Assembly (NCBI GenBank): GCA_019925795.1
Contig: CM034311.1
Span: 14,886,926-14,950,925, forward strand
Length of the DNA stretch: 64,000 nucleotides
Direction of reading: 5' to 3'
From: Dendrobium chrysotoxum
Lineage: Eukaryota > Streptophyta > Magnoliopsida > Asparagales > Orchidaceae
Shown: positions 12,680-22,639 of the stretch, piece by piece
Numbering within the stretch: position 1 is the first letter of the stretch
Layout: every line of letters starts with the position of its first letter
Translations under genes and position numbers: made by a program
The notes under the pieces: model-generated
What the model was told of the DNA's origin: nothing
Database searches by the model: none
What the model saw: only the letters and a program-made list of their open reading frames with translations

Positions 12680-14094
12680 ATGGCAGGTGCCTCGTCTTCC
12701 ACTATGTGGGGGGAAGGCATCCAACCCGATTCAATGTAATAATAAGGGTTTTTTTAGCTTGGAGGGTGACAGGCAATCTCCATCTCATTCTCGCTCCTTC
12801 AAAGATGTTCTCTTTAGAAATACTTTGGCAGGTGATACTATTCTAACTTTAACCCAATCTATTTTCAATGGTGTGTCGGTTGTGCTTCTGTCTGATGAAG
12901 AGGTTCTTAAACTTGCTTCTCCATTTCAATTTATATTAGTTTGGAAATTTGGCTTGTGTCGCCCGAACCTTGATACGATTCACCATTTTTTTTGGTAGCC
13001 TAAAATTGTCTAGTTTTTACTCTGTGGGTTTGTTGGACTCTCGACATGTTGCGATTTAGCTTTTTAATGATTTAGATTACAGTAGGGTTTTTGCGAGAAG
13101 AGCTTACTTTATCAACAACTGTCAAATGCGTATTCTTAAATGGACTCCATTTTTGACATTAGAGAGGAATCTCCCATAGTGCCGATTTGGTTTTCGTTTC
13201 CTAATTTGAATATACATTTTTTTCAATCCGAAGGTTTTACATGCTCTCGGCTCAATTTTTGGTCGTCCGTTACAAACCAAAGAGGAGACAGCTTTGAGGA
13301 CCCGACCCTCTGTGGCTATGATTCTAGTTGAAGTTGATATTACAAAAAAACATGCAAAGGAGATTTGGGTTGGATCCAAAGCATTTGGTTATTTACGAAA
13401 AGTGGAATTTGAAAAAGTGTCTGATTTTTGTTCTCATTGTATCATGCTCATGCTTTATCTGAATGCTTTAAATTACATCTGGAGTTGGAAAAAACATCAA
13501 ACCTGTCTATGGGGAAGGCTTATTGTAATTTGAGTGATATTTTGCCCAAGGACAATGGTAACGATCTGACCGTTTTGGATCATGTAGAGCTTCCTTCTCC
13601 TAATGAAATTCATAGGAATGATGTTAATTTCAAATCAGACCTTCTAGAAAATAGAGAAATTGTTCTAGCCGAGAAGTGTTCTTCTAGCATGAATATTTGC
13701 AATGAAGGTGAGAAAGTCCCTAACATTTATGTTTCAATTTGATTATATGCTTGAAAATGTTGATAATCCTCAATTACCCCATTCTTAATCACTAGTTGAT
13801 CCTAATAGAGAAGTGGATAATACTAAGGGAGTTTTGGAATCGGGGGATGTTTCTAATGAGGATTGTGAAGAAGGAGAATTTATTCCTAAATCTATACCTA
13901 ATCCTATGAGGGAGGATCATATAAATAATGTTGGAAAAGTGTATTATATTTCTTCCAATCATGTTGATACTGCTTCTAAAACTAATGATGAGGATGGTTT
14001 TGCTAAGGTTGGTAAAAAGAAAGGCAAAAATGTGAAAGTTCCATTACCTTCTACTCCTGTTCTACTAGAGCTCAAACTACTTCTAAAGATTGTA
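12680..14094 (+). pseudogene. LINE ORF1 (DUF4283/zinc-knuckle RNA-binding protein), copy A
   Basis: From ATG 12680 (MAGASSST) a frame shift in the G run near 12708 moves coding into the frame seen from 12687. The middle (about 12880-13180) resembles the DUF4283 region of plant LINE ORF1 proteins. It ends at a TAG (13178) that copy B shares. A Cys/His cluster near 13425-13470 (FCSHC, then HALSEC in the next frame) is the remnant zinc knuckle. An acidic tail follows (13813-14050). ORF1 proteins of L1-like elements bind the element RNA. No intact protein can be made. Confidence 0.75.
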
Positions 14095-17000
14095 ATGGTT
14101 AAGGCTCTTATATAAAATGTAAGAGGTATTAGGGGGGAAAATTCTAGGGTTAGAGTTAGAAATTTATGCAGAGTGCATAATATCCTGTTGTTGGTTTTAA
14201 TTGAGCCTTTTATATCTTTCGATAAGCTTGATTTTTTTGCCTCTCATTTGGGTTTTTCCATAAAGTATGCTAACTGTTCTAATAAAATTTGGATTATGTG
14301 GAATAGTTCTATTAATGTTAATATTATTTTTGACTTTTATCAAGTTATTCATGTTTATATTTCTTTCATTAATTTTAAGTGTACCGCCTCTTTTGTGTAT
14401 GCGGTGTGTTCTAGGTTGGGCTGGCATCCCCTTTGGGAGAAATTAACAGATTTTTCTCTGAACACTAATGGTCCGTGATGCGTGGGTGGAGATTTTAATA
14501 TTATTTCTAATGCTTCTGAGAGATTGGGGGGTAATCCCCCCAACATTAATGCCATGGAGGACTTCAACTCCATGATTACTGATTGCAATTTACATGACAT
14601 TATTTTTTTAGGGGGTGCTTTTACTTAGAGTAGAGCCACTTTGTGGCAAATACTGGATAAGATCTTATTCAATATTGAATGGATTTCAGATTTTGCTAAG
14701 ACTCATGTGGAACATTTAAGTAGAACTAGTTCTAATCATGCTCCCTTACTTTTGACTATTAATGCTAATAGTTCTCCTGCTCCTTTTGCCTTTAGATTTC
14801 AAAATATGTGGTTATCTCATAATGATTTTATGAATGTGATTCAAACTAACTGGCTTGCTCCTTTTTTTCCTAATAATAATATTAATGGTATGTCTAGATT
14901 ATGGGCCAAAATGAGTAGGTTGAAGCAGGTCCTAAGATGGTGGAATAAAAATATTATCAAAAATATTTTTGCTAATATTAAAGAGGCTGAAAATAAGGTG
15001 ATTGAGTTGGATAAGATGTATTTGGATAATCCTATTATTTACAATCTTACTAGTCATAATAATTCTAAAGTGAGTCTCTTTCAATTGCAAAATCAGGAGG
15101 AAATTTTGTGGAGGCAGAAATCTACTTCTAAAATCATTGTGGAGGGGGATAGAAATTCCAATTATTTAAATGCTATGGCTAATAAGAAACAGATCATGAA
15201 TCATATTTTCAAAATTGTTAACAATGATGGGAAAGTTTTTGTTAATGAGGATTTAATCTTCAACTCGGGGGTTGAGCACTTTAAAAACATCTTTAATAAT
15301 AATGTTAATACTATTCTTATTATCAATACCTTTGTTATTCCTCAAAGTATTAATGATAGTGAGAATCAATTACTTATTCAACCTCCTTCTGAGGTCAAAG
15401 TTTGGAATGTTATTAATGATATGAATGGGGATTTTGTTGCTGGGCCTGATGGTTTCACTACTAAATTCTTTTTGAAAACTTGGAATATCAGTAAGTTCGA
15501 TGTGTTGGAGGCTATTAAAGACTTCTTTGCTGGTAACCCTTAGCCTAATTTTTTTTTCTTGTACTAATATTATTTTAATTCTTAAAAAGGAGGTTCCCAA
15601 TAATTAGAATGGTTTTAGACTGATTAGCATGTGCTCCTTTTTTAATAAACTTATTTCTAAAATCATTTCTACTAGATTGGTTAATATTTTGCCTAGAATT
15701 ATTTCTTATAATCAAACTAGTTTTGTGAAAGGTAGGAGCATTTTTGATAATATTCTCCTTGCCCAAGAGATCACTCATGATATTAATGCTAAAGTGAAAG
15801 GGGGCAATATCATTTTTAAACTTGATATTACTAAAGCTTATGAGAACCTGAATTGGAATTATTTATACAATGTTTTGTCTTTATTTGGGTTTAGTCACTC
15901 TTTTATTCTGCTTATTAAGAATAGTATCAAGAATTGTTACTTTTTTGTGATCATTAATGGTAGGAATTATGGATTTTTTAAATCATCTCAAGGGTTAAGG
16001 CAAGTGACCTTTTATCTCCTGCTCTCTTTATTATTGTTGTGGACTATCTTTCCAGGGGTCTAGAGGAATTATATAAAAGGTATCCAGAACTTCTCTTTTG
16101 TACTATTGGTGGTATCCCTATTACCCATCTTAGTTTTGCTGATAATTTTATTATCTTTTCAAATGGTTCTATTAATAATATTAAAGTTTTAGTCAAATTT
16201 CTTTCTCTGTTCCAAAAGATGAGTGGTTTGGCTATTAACAAGGAGAAAAGCAATTTTATTTTTACTAAGTCTATTAATTGTGGTAAAATGAGTGCTATCA
16301 AAAGGATTTGTGGCTTTAATTCTAACGTATTGCCAATTAAGTATTTGGGTACTCCTCTTTTTAAAGGTAGAAAAAAAAATTCAACTTTTTGAAGATATCT
16401 TCATTACTTTACTTTTCAAAGGAAACTTTTGGATTGGTCTTCTAACTTTCTTTCTTTTGGAGGTAGGCTTGTGCTAATTAAAAATATTTTAAATTATATT
16501 CCTATTTATATTTTTTATACTTTGCAACCTACTTAATCTATTTGTCTTAGATTGGAGAGAATGATTAATAAGTTTTTTGGGGGATTGAAGAATAATAGTT
16601 CTTGCATCTACTGGGCTTCGTGGAAGAATGTTTGTGGGTTTTTAAACGAAGGAGGCTTAGGTTGCAAGAATATCTTCGATACTATCCAAGCTTTTTCTCA
16701 TAAATTATGATTTTCTTTTAGTTTTAACATTAATTTGTGGGCTCAGTTTATGAATGTTAAATATTACAAAGAGCTTTTTCCCTTAGTTTGTAGTTATAAA
16801 AGTTCTGACTCTTTGGTTTGGAAAAGGCTTTGCAACATCAAATGGGAGGCCGAGAAATTTATTCAATGGGTTTGGGCAAAGGTGATGTTTCTTTTCGGCA
16901 AAACAATTGGTTCGGTAATTATTCTATTGACAGCTTTCTTAATACGCATACTCTGCATAATATTAAGGTTCATAGTTTTATTGATAATGGGTGTTGGAAT

Positions 17001-18202
17001 GTTAATAAACTTATGGATGTTATCCCTTACGTTTTGATTGATAGTATTCTGAATATCCCTTTACAATTACAATGCAATGATAAAATTTTGTTTAATTTGT
17101 CCTCATCTCGTAAGTTTAATCTAAAAAATGTTTTGGATACTATTAGAGTTAATTATGAGAAATCTCACATTTATTCTGCTATTTGGCACAACAACATTCC
17201 TTTATCTTATTCCATTCTTACTTGGAGATGTATTAAAGGTTTTCTTCCTGTTGATAATTTGCTTTGGAAAAAAGGTTTAGTTTTCCTTCTAAATGTTAAT
17301 GTTATTTTAATATTAAAAATATTAACCATGTTTTTGTTAATGGGGACATTGCTCAGAAAGTTTGGAGCTATTTTTTTGAGGTGGCTAACAAAGGTAATTT
17401 CAATTTCAATAGTGACATTTTTTCTATTTTAAAGTATTGGTTGACTAATACTAAAGGCCACATCTACAACTTAATGCCAATCCTTATTATGTGGTTTGTT
17501 TGGAGGGCTAGAAATGATGCCAAATATAATGAGATTAGGATGGATGCTAATCAAATTATTGCCAATATTAGAAATAAAATTTTTCAACTTTATTCTATTA
17601 ATCTTATTACTGTTAATAATTTTAGGAATTGCTTAGATATGGCTTTACAGTTGGGCATATCCATTGATTGTGAGCCATTGGTTAAAATTGAGAGAATTGT
17701 GAGGTGGATCAAACATCCCCCTCCTTATGTCAAACTTAATTCTGATGGTTCGATTGGGGCCTCTTTTACGGGTGTGGGTGGTATTATTCATAATCAGTAT
17801 GGCGGTGTTATAGCTGCTTATGCTGGTCTATTAAATCTTTGTAACGTGATTACTATCGCGCTTATGGGTAAATCCCATGGCCTTGACATTTTCCATAGAT
17901 TGGGGATTATGCATGTGTCGATTGAGGTGGATGCTTTGCTGTTAATTCAGATCATTCAAAATGAGGTTCCTGGCAATGCTTAAAATTTTTATATTATTAG
18001 AAGAATTAAACATTCTCTTTCTGCCCTTAATTATTCTATTTCTCATATTTATCGTGAGGGCAATTCTTATACTGATTGGTTAGCCAAATTTGGGAGTCAT
18101 CTTGATGTTATCCAGGAGTTTGATGCTACTAACTTTCCTCCTTTCTTGACAGATTTGGTTAATTTGGACAAACTTGGGTTACCTTATATGTATATTAGTT
18201 GA
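14095..18202 (+). pseudogene. LINE ORF2 (endonuclease, reverse transcriptase, RNase H), copy A
   Basis: Starts MVKALI at ATG 14095, overlapping the end of ORF1, then a stop. Order: AP-type endonuclease about 14110-14760 (GDFN, then a His near SNHAPLL, where copy B reads SDHAPLL); reverse transcriptase about 15370-16400, with active site 16135-16146 reading FADN where copy B has FADD; a zinc-binding RVT-associated region about 17160-17280; and an RNase H domain about 17700-18150 (LNSDGS, GVGGIIHN, EVDALLLI, YREGNSYTDWLAKFG). It ends at TGA 18200. Many stops and shifts make it dead. The Asp-to-Asn change at the catalytic pair is itself disabling. Confidence 0.85.
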
Positions 18203-19539
18203 TGGTTTATGTGTTTGCATTTTTTATGGTCTTTGTACTTGGTTGGTTCTTTGTTTTGGATTTCTATTTTTTGTGCTGGGACCTGTTACGCTCATCATCC
18301 GGCTTTGTATAATGGTTTTAGGTCTCCCTTTCAGTCATTTTTGTTGGGTGTTGGTTGGTGCTATTTGCTAGATTAGCTTCACATTTTGTGATTATTTTGA
18401 TTATTTGTTAGGGATGTCTTTGGTGTTGGGTATTTTTTATTTTTGAAGTTTGTTATTTTGTTGATCGGGTTTCTCTGGTTGGTCTTTTTCTGGGTTATTT
18501 TGCTGTTGATTCTGTTATGTGTTCAAAAGGATGGGTGGTGGTTGGATGGGTCTTTGGTTCCTTATTTTCTTTATTTTGGGTTTCTGTTTGGTGTTTTGGG
18601 TACTGTTCGTTTGTTCTTCTGGCTCTCAGTTATTCTTTTTCTTTGTTTGGTTGGTTAGGTTTTTTTTAGTAATGTTTGTTGGGTGTCGGTTGGTGCTCTT
18701 GTCTGGCTTGGTTCCACTTTAGGTGGTGATTTTGTGTTTGGGGTTTTGAAGCCTGTGGTGTGCATGGCCGATCGGGGTTCTCTGGTTATTCACCTATCTG
18801 AGATGTTGTGCTGCTCTTTTGGGTGTGTTACTGGGTGGTACTATCACCTGGGCTTTGGGTGGTATTTTTTTGGATGGGCTATTGTTATGTTCTTCATAAT
18901 CATCCTATTCGGGTTGTGGAATTTACTTTCTGGTAGGCCTTCTTTCGGATCATTTTCTAACATTTTTGGCTTTGAGGAGTGATTTTTGGTGGTTGGTGCT
19001 TGGTTATTTCCTTTTTACCAGTCGAATATGTTACTTATCAGCTGGATTAGATATGATTTTTTATCCAGATTTATCTTTCAAGGGGTTGTTGGTTTATGCT
19101 ATATCTGCAATGCGAATATTCTAGGTATTTGGTTTGCTAGCTTATCTAGTTATGTCCATTATATTTGTTTAATTTTAATTAATCGTACTTTTACTTCTAC
19201 TCTCCTTGCTGTATTATCTTCTTGGGTTGGAGTTCTATTCTTTTGCAGGTATGAAGTTGGAGGATTACGATGGTGTGGTTGATTTTTTTTGCAGAAAGAT
19301 TGTGTTGATTAATTACTTTTGGATCTTTCTTTTTTGGGTACTTGCTCCGTACCGCCCAAGATTGTATCTGGGCAATTTTGTATTTTGGAGTAGTAGGGGA
19401 CTTTCAGCTCGTAGGTTTTCTTTCTTTAATTTGTGTAGCTCTTCAAGCATTAGTAAGCTGAAGGTCTCTCTAAAGACTTTGTAATTTTTTATTTATATTA
19501 ACACGTAGGCCCCTCTGGGGGTTTCTCCTATAAAAAAAA
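18203..19539 (+). other. LINE 3' UTR, G/T-rich
   Basis: About 1.3 kb, very rich in T and G on the plus strand, ending in a CCCCTCTGGGGG hairpin and a short A tail. A GTTGGTTGGTGCT-like phrase recurs near 18353, 18685 and 18992 (spacing about 310-330), suggesting a faint tandem structure. The open frames here read as strings of Val, Leu, Phe and Trp because of base composition and are not credible genes. Confidence 0.65.
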
Positions 19540-19561
19540 CATTGAATAACAATTTTATTTT
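19540..19561. repeat. LINE target-site duplication, right
   Basis: CATTGAATAACAATTT and six more bases; pairs with 12490-12511. Confidence 0.85.
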
Positions 19562-19842
19562 CGGATTTTAATTTTTTATTTAACAATTAAAAAACTATTT
19601 TGAGTACGATATCCTTATGAAAATAGTGCTATGGTAATTTATTTTACTTAATCTTATTACATCTAAATTAAAAATTATGAATAACCTAAAATTTTCAATA
19701 AAATATTGAAATACAATCTTAGTTTCAATCTTATTAAATAATTTTGAATTACTTTTAAAATTTATATATAGATAACTCACGATTTTAGAAACTCTCAAAA
19801 TAGCCTATTTTTTTTTTAACTGTAGTTATAATGTAGTAAATA
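19562..19842. other. AT-rich intergenic DNA
   Basis: No gene, element end or repeat recognised. Confidence 0.5.
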
Positions 19843-19856
19843 AAAAGGGATTATAG

Positions 19857-20192
19857 TTTTTTTTTTTTGAAAGCTGCAAAAAGCAATTTTATTAATAACT
19901 AGAAAGAAACAATCAAACTAAGTGACTGCTCCACAATCATAATCCCCCTTGAGTAAAGAAAGAAAAGAGGGAGGAGCATTATTAAAACTCAAGCTATCCC
20001 AAAAGAAATCTAAAGATTGAGCATAGTTGGCACAAAAATCCGCCAACTTATTACTCTTCCTATTCACAGTATGAATTAATACTTGATGAAATCCATCTAG
20101 GAACGAAAATTCCTTGAGTTTTGAAAAATCTGACCCAACTGGCTGCTTCTTCAAAATTTTATTAACCGAATCAATTACATTCCTGTTGTCTC
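19857..20192 (-). mobile_element. 5'-truncated LINE insertion, antisense (~335 bp)
   Basis: The T run at 19857-19869 is the A tail read in reverse. The minus strand encodes the end of a LINE RNase H domain (20154 down to 19918), including HTVNRKSNKLADFCANYA. It is flanked by AAAAGGGATTATAGTT at 19843-19858 and 20193-20208, an exact target-site duplication. It is a separate insertion from the LINE at 12512. Confidence 0.85.
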
Positions 20193-20208
20193 AAAAGGGA
20201 TTATAGTT

Positions 20209-21522
20209 AGCCATCGTTTTTGTTGTAATAATTTTTTATATGTTGGCATGAATTTCAACTATTAATGAATTGCTTAAACAATTCATCTTTTCTAGTGAAT
20301 AAATGTTCAATAAAATCATTTAACCCTTCCTATCATTATTTTTTCCCTAAAAGTTTATCGTTTGTGTTCACATTTTCATTAAATAAATAGAAAAAACTCA
20401 AACTTTTCTATTTTTAAACAATTTCTTTGCTCCTAATAAACTGTTAGTCTAAGTACTAAACGCCAAAAATTTTTAATATCATTGAAATACTATACTACCA
20501 TTAATAAACTTAGGGTCTTTTTAGGACAACTGTAATTTTTTATAGAGATGATTATGAAGTTATTATGGGAAAAGCATTTTTTTTAAATAAATATTTAAAA
20601 TATATTATTTCTAAAAGGTTGGAAAACAACTTTCTTACTTTTACCTTACATAAGTTGATCTGATTGTAAAAAATTAATATTCTATCACAAAAATATTTCT
20701 AAAAACAGCATGAAAGCGTTAGCCAAATGAAAGAATGTTTGAGGTCTGAAAGCAAAACAGTCAGAAAGTTGCTCCGTGCAAACTTTTACATTTGGGTTTG
20801 TAATTTAAAAATTTTAACTAGCGAGGCAATAGTTATTTGATAGTTCTATGAGAAATATCTAGGTTTTGTTTGGGATGGCTTTCATACTACTTTTTAAGGA
20901 AGTTTTTTAGTACAAAAATTTTAATTTTTGTAAGCAGTAAGAAAGCCGTCTTAAATGAATCCTTAGTGCCTATTTAAGATGCTTGTAGCTTTCCGTTATG
21001 GTGGTTGTAAAATTATTATGGGAAAATTATTTTTTTTATAGCTCCTTTAAAAGCAGCTTCCTAACTCGTAAAGAAATTTCTTTAAAGCAACAAAATAATA
21101 AAAGCCAAGTAGAGCTATAATTACTTTGAAAAGTAAAACATTAATAAAATTATCCTAAACAGAGCCTTAGTTTCTCATTTGTGTTTAGGAGCTCAATCTT
21201 TTTTCGTGATCTTCAACTTGATTAATAAAAATCATCTCTTATCTTAGTGAGGCAATAGTCGTTTGCAAATAGAATTCAAAGAAATGGTCGCGTTCTCACA
21301 TTATAAATTATTTAACAATATATTTTAATAATAATTTAAAATTCGGGTTTATATATAAATATAGCTATTCTGTATTGAACTAATAATCGGCTACAGCTAC
21401 ACGTAACAGAAATGGTCAATAAAGTAAGATGTAGAAAAAAAAAAAAATTTCCTGCCCTATCCACACGCAAATGGCAGATTGACTGATCCTTGATTTTCTT
21501 TTCGTAGGCGCTATCACTCTCC
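20209..21522. other. Intergenic and upstream region of the CML gene
   Basis: AT-rich with no coding sequence. It includes repeated phrases about muted growth-type wording (for example ATTATGGGAAAA near 20564 and 21017), suggesting an old internal duplication. An ACGT core (CACGTAAC, about 21401) lies 120 bases before the TATA box, but nothing decides whether it is used. Confidence 0.4.
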
Positions 21523-21530
21523 TATAAATA
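21523..21530 (+). promoter_or_regulatory. TATA box of the CML gene
   Basis: TATAAATA, 115 bases ahead of the start codon, which would put transcription start near 21555 and give a ~90-base 5' UTR. Confidence 0.7.
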
Positions 21531-21605
21531 TTATTGCCCTTTAACTACCTGCACACCAAAGCAAATACAATCTAGCTTTCATAGTCATTCCCATTCAGAA
21601 CGTGC

Positions 21606-21625
21606 CTCTCTCTCTCTCTCTCTCT
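21606..21625 (+). repeat. (CT)10 microsatellite in CML 5' UTR
   Basis: Pure CT run 20 bases before the ATG. CT-rich leaders are common in plant genes. Confidence 0.85.
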
Positions 21626-21644
21626 GAACAAGCTAAGGACTAAC

Positions 21645-22124
21645 ATGAAGGTTGCCTCTGAAATTTCCTTTTCCAATAATGGTGAGGAGTTCAGTCGCCT
21701 TTTCTCCCGCATTGATGTGGATGGGGATGGTAAAATTTCTCAAACAGAATTTCAGCTTCTTATGATGAGAACTACTGGAGAGAAACTTAGCTCGGAGGAT
21801 GTCGAGGCTATGCTCCAATATGCGGACTCGGATGGAGATGGTTTTCTTGATATGGAAGAGTTCATGGCAGTGGCAGGCATTATTGATGATGCGTGTCATG
21901 AGGTGGAAACAAAGAAAGAAGAACAGTACTTGAAGGAAGCCTTCAGTCATTACGAGATGGATGATCATCAAGGCTTCATCAACGCCAAGAGCTTGAAGAG
22001 GATGTTGAGTCGGTTGGGTGCATCGAGGCCAATCGAGGATTGTCAGTCTATGATTTGTCGGTTTGATCTCAATAGAGATGGCTTGCTTAGCTTCGACGAG
22101 TTTAAGGTCATGATGATGCTTTGA
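21645..22124 (+). CDS. CML: Calmodulin-like calcium-binding protein, CML37/38/39 type
   Basis: Intact, intronless, 159 residues, a cytosolic or nuclear calcium sensor. EF-hand loops: residues 24-35 (DVDGDGKISQTE), 61-72 (DSDGDGFLDMEE) and 141-152 (DLNRDGLLSFDE) are canonical, with Asp at position 1 and Glu at 12. The third, about 104-115 (EMDDHQGFINAK), lacks the acidic first and last ligands and should not bind calcium. That pattern and the C-terminal half (SLKRMLSRLG, then DC, then the last EF-hand) fit the Arabidopsis CML37/38/39 group, whose members respond to stress and wounding. There is no signal peptide or membrane segment. It has a TATA box and CT-rich leader. It is the only convincing host gene here, lying between a LINE and gypsy debris. 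Family certain, subgroup likely. Confidence 0.93.
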   Translation: MKVASEISFSNNGEEFSRLFSRIDVDGDGKISQTEFQLLMMRTTGEKLSSEDVEAMLQYADSDGDGFLDMEEFMAVAGIIDDACHEVETKKEEQYLKEAFSHYEMDDHQGFINAKSLKRMLSRLGASRPIEDCQSMICRFDLNRDGLLSFDEFKVMMML

Positions 22125-22639
22125 TGGCTGAGTTGAAATATCTCATCTGTACATGTTTTTTTTTTTTTTAATCAACTTTTGTTCATATGATGTTTAGTTT
22201 TCTTTTTCTTTTTTTTTTCCTATACAAATTAAATTTTCGTGGTTTATGATACGGGACAAGATCAAGTTTTCATCTCATTAACATTTTTTTAAGCAAAAGA
22301 AAAAATTTCATTGATAAAACAATATTAAATAGGCAAGCAAAACAAAAAATAAAAGCACCAAAAATAAATGAAAACGTAGAAAACAGCTAAAGAAAACTTA
22401 AAGATCTAAACACCTCTTGAGCTTCACCTAACAATAGATGCCAATGATAACACTGTTGGCTATTGCCATTGCCTGTCAATTGTCACCCAATGATCATCTT
22501 CTTAGCACTATCGCATGGCTTATGTCACCCAATCATCATCATCGTCTATCATTACCCAACCACAATTTGTTATCCATATATAAAAATAATAAAAAAAAAT
22601 TGATCCAGATATTTCCGAAATACTTAGTTCATCAAATCT
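22125..22639. other. CML 3' region and AT-rich intergenic DNA
   Basis: T runs at 22157 and 22210 follow the stop codon, but no clear polyadenylation signal was singled out. At about 22284-22330 a T run followed by AAGCAAAAGAAAAAATTTCA looks like an antisense LINE tail, with no coding support and therefore uncertain. The open frame at 22438-22653 is rich in CATCAT-type low-complexity codons and not credible. Confidence 0.4.

Larger units (their letters stand above)
1..17351 (+). repeat. Segmental duplication, copy A
   Basis: This stretch matches 27285-52991 in the same orientation once the 8.2 kb solo LTR in the second copy is removed. The match runs through the Copia element, then its non-element 3' flank, then the LINE, so it is a duplicated chromosomal segment and not two independent insertions. 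Small indels, repeat-length changes and scattered substitutions separate the copies. The right limit is where the Tat/Ogre-like element interrupts copy B; the left limit lies outside the window. Confidence 0.9.
12512..19539 (+). mobile_element. Full-length plant L1-type LINE, copy A (7.0 kb)
   Basis: Bounded by 22-base target-site duplications and ending in a short A tail after ATAA. It has a 5' UTR (12512-12679), ORF1, ORF2 with a C-terminal RNase H domain, and a 1.3 kb 3' UTR. It appears complete at the 5' end, which is uncommon for LINEs, but both frames carry stops and shifts. The duplicate at 48153-52991 shares many of the lesions. Confidence 0.85.

Noticed and set aside
18174..19484. 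Several hydrophobic frames resembling membrane proteins
   Set aside because: Base composition of the LINE 3' UTR (T and G rich) gives Phe, Leu, Val and Trp codons; no starts, context or second copy support genes.
21633..21971. 112-residue minus frame opposite the CML gene
   Set aside because: Shadow of the conserved EF-hand coding strand.
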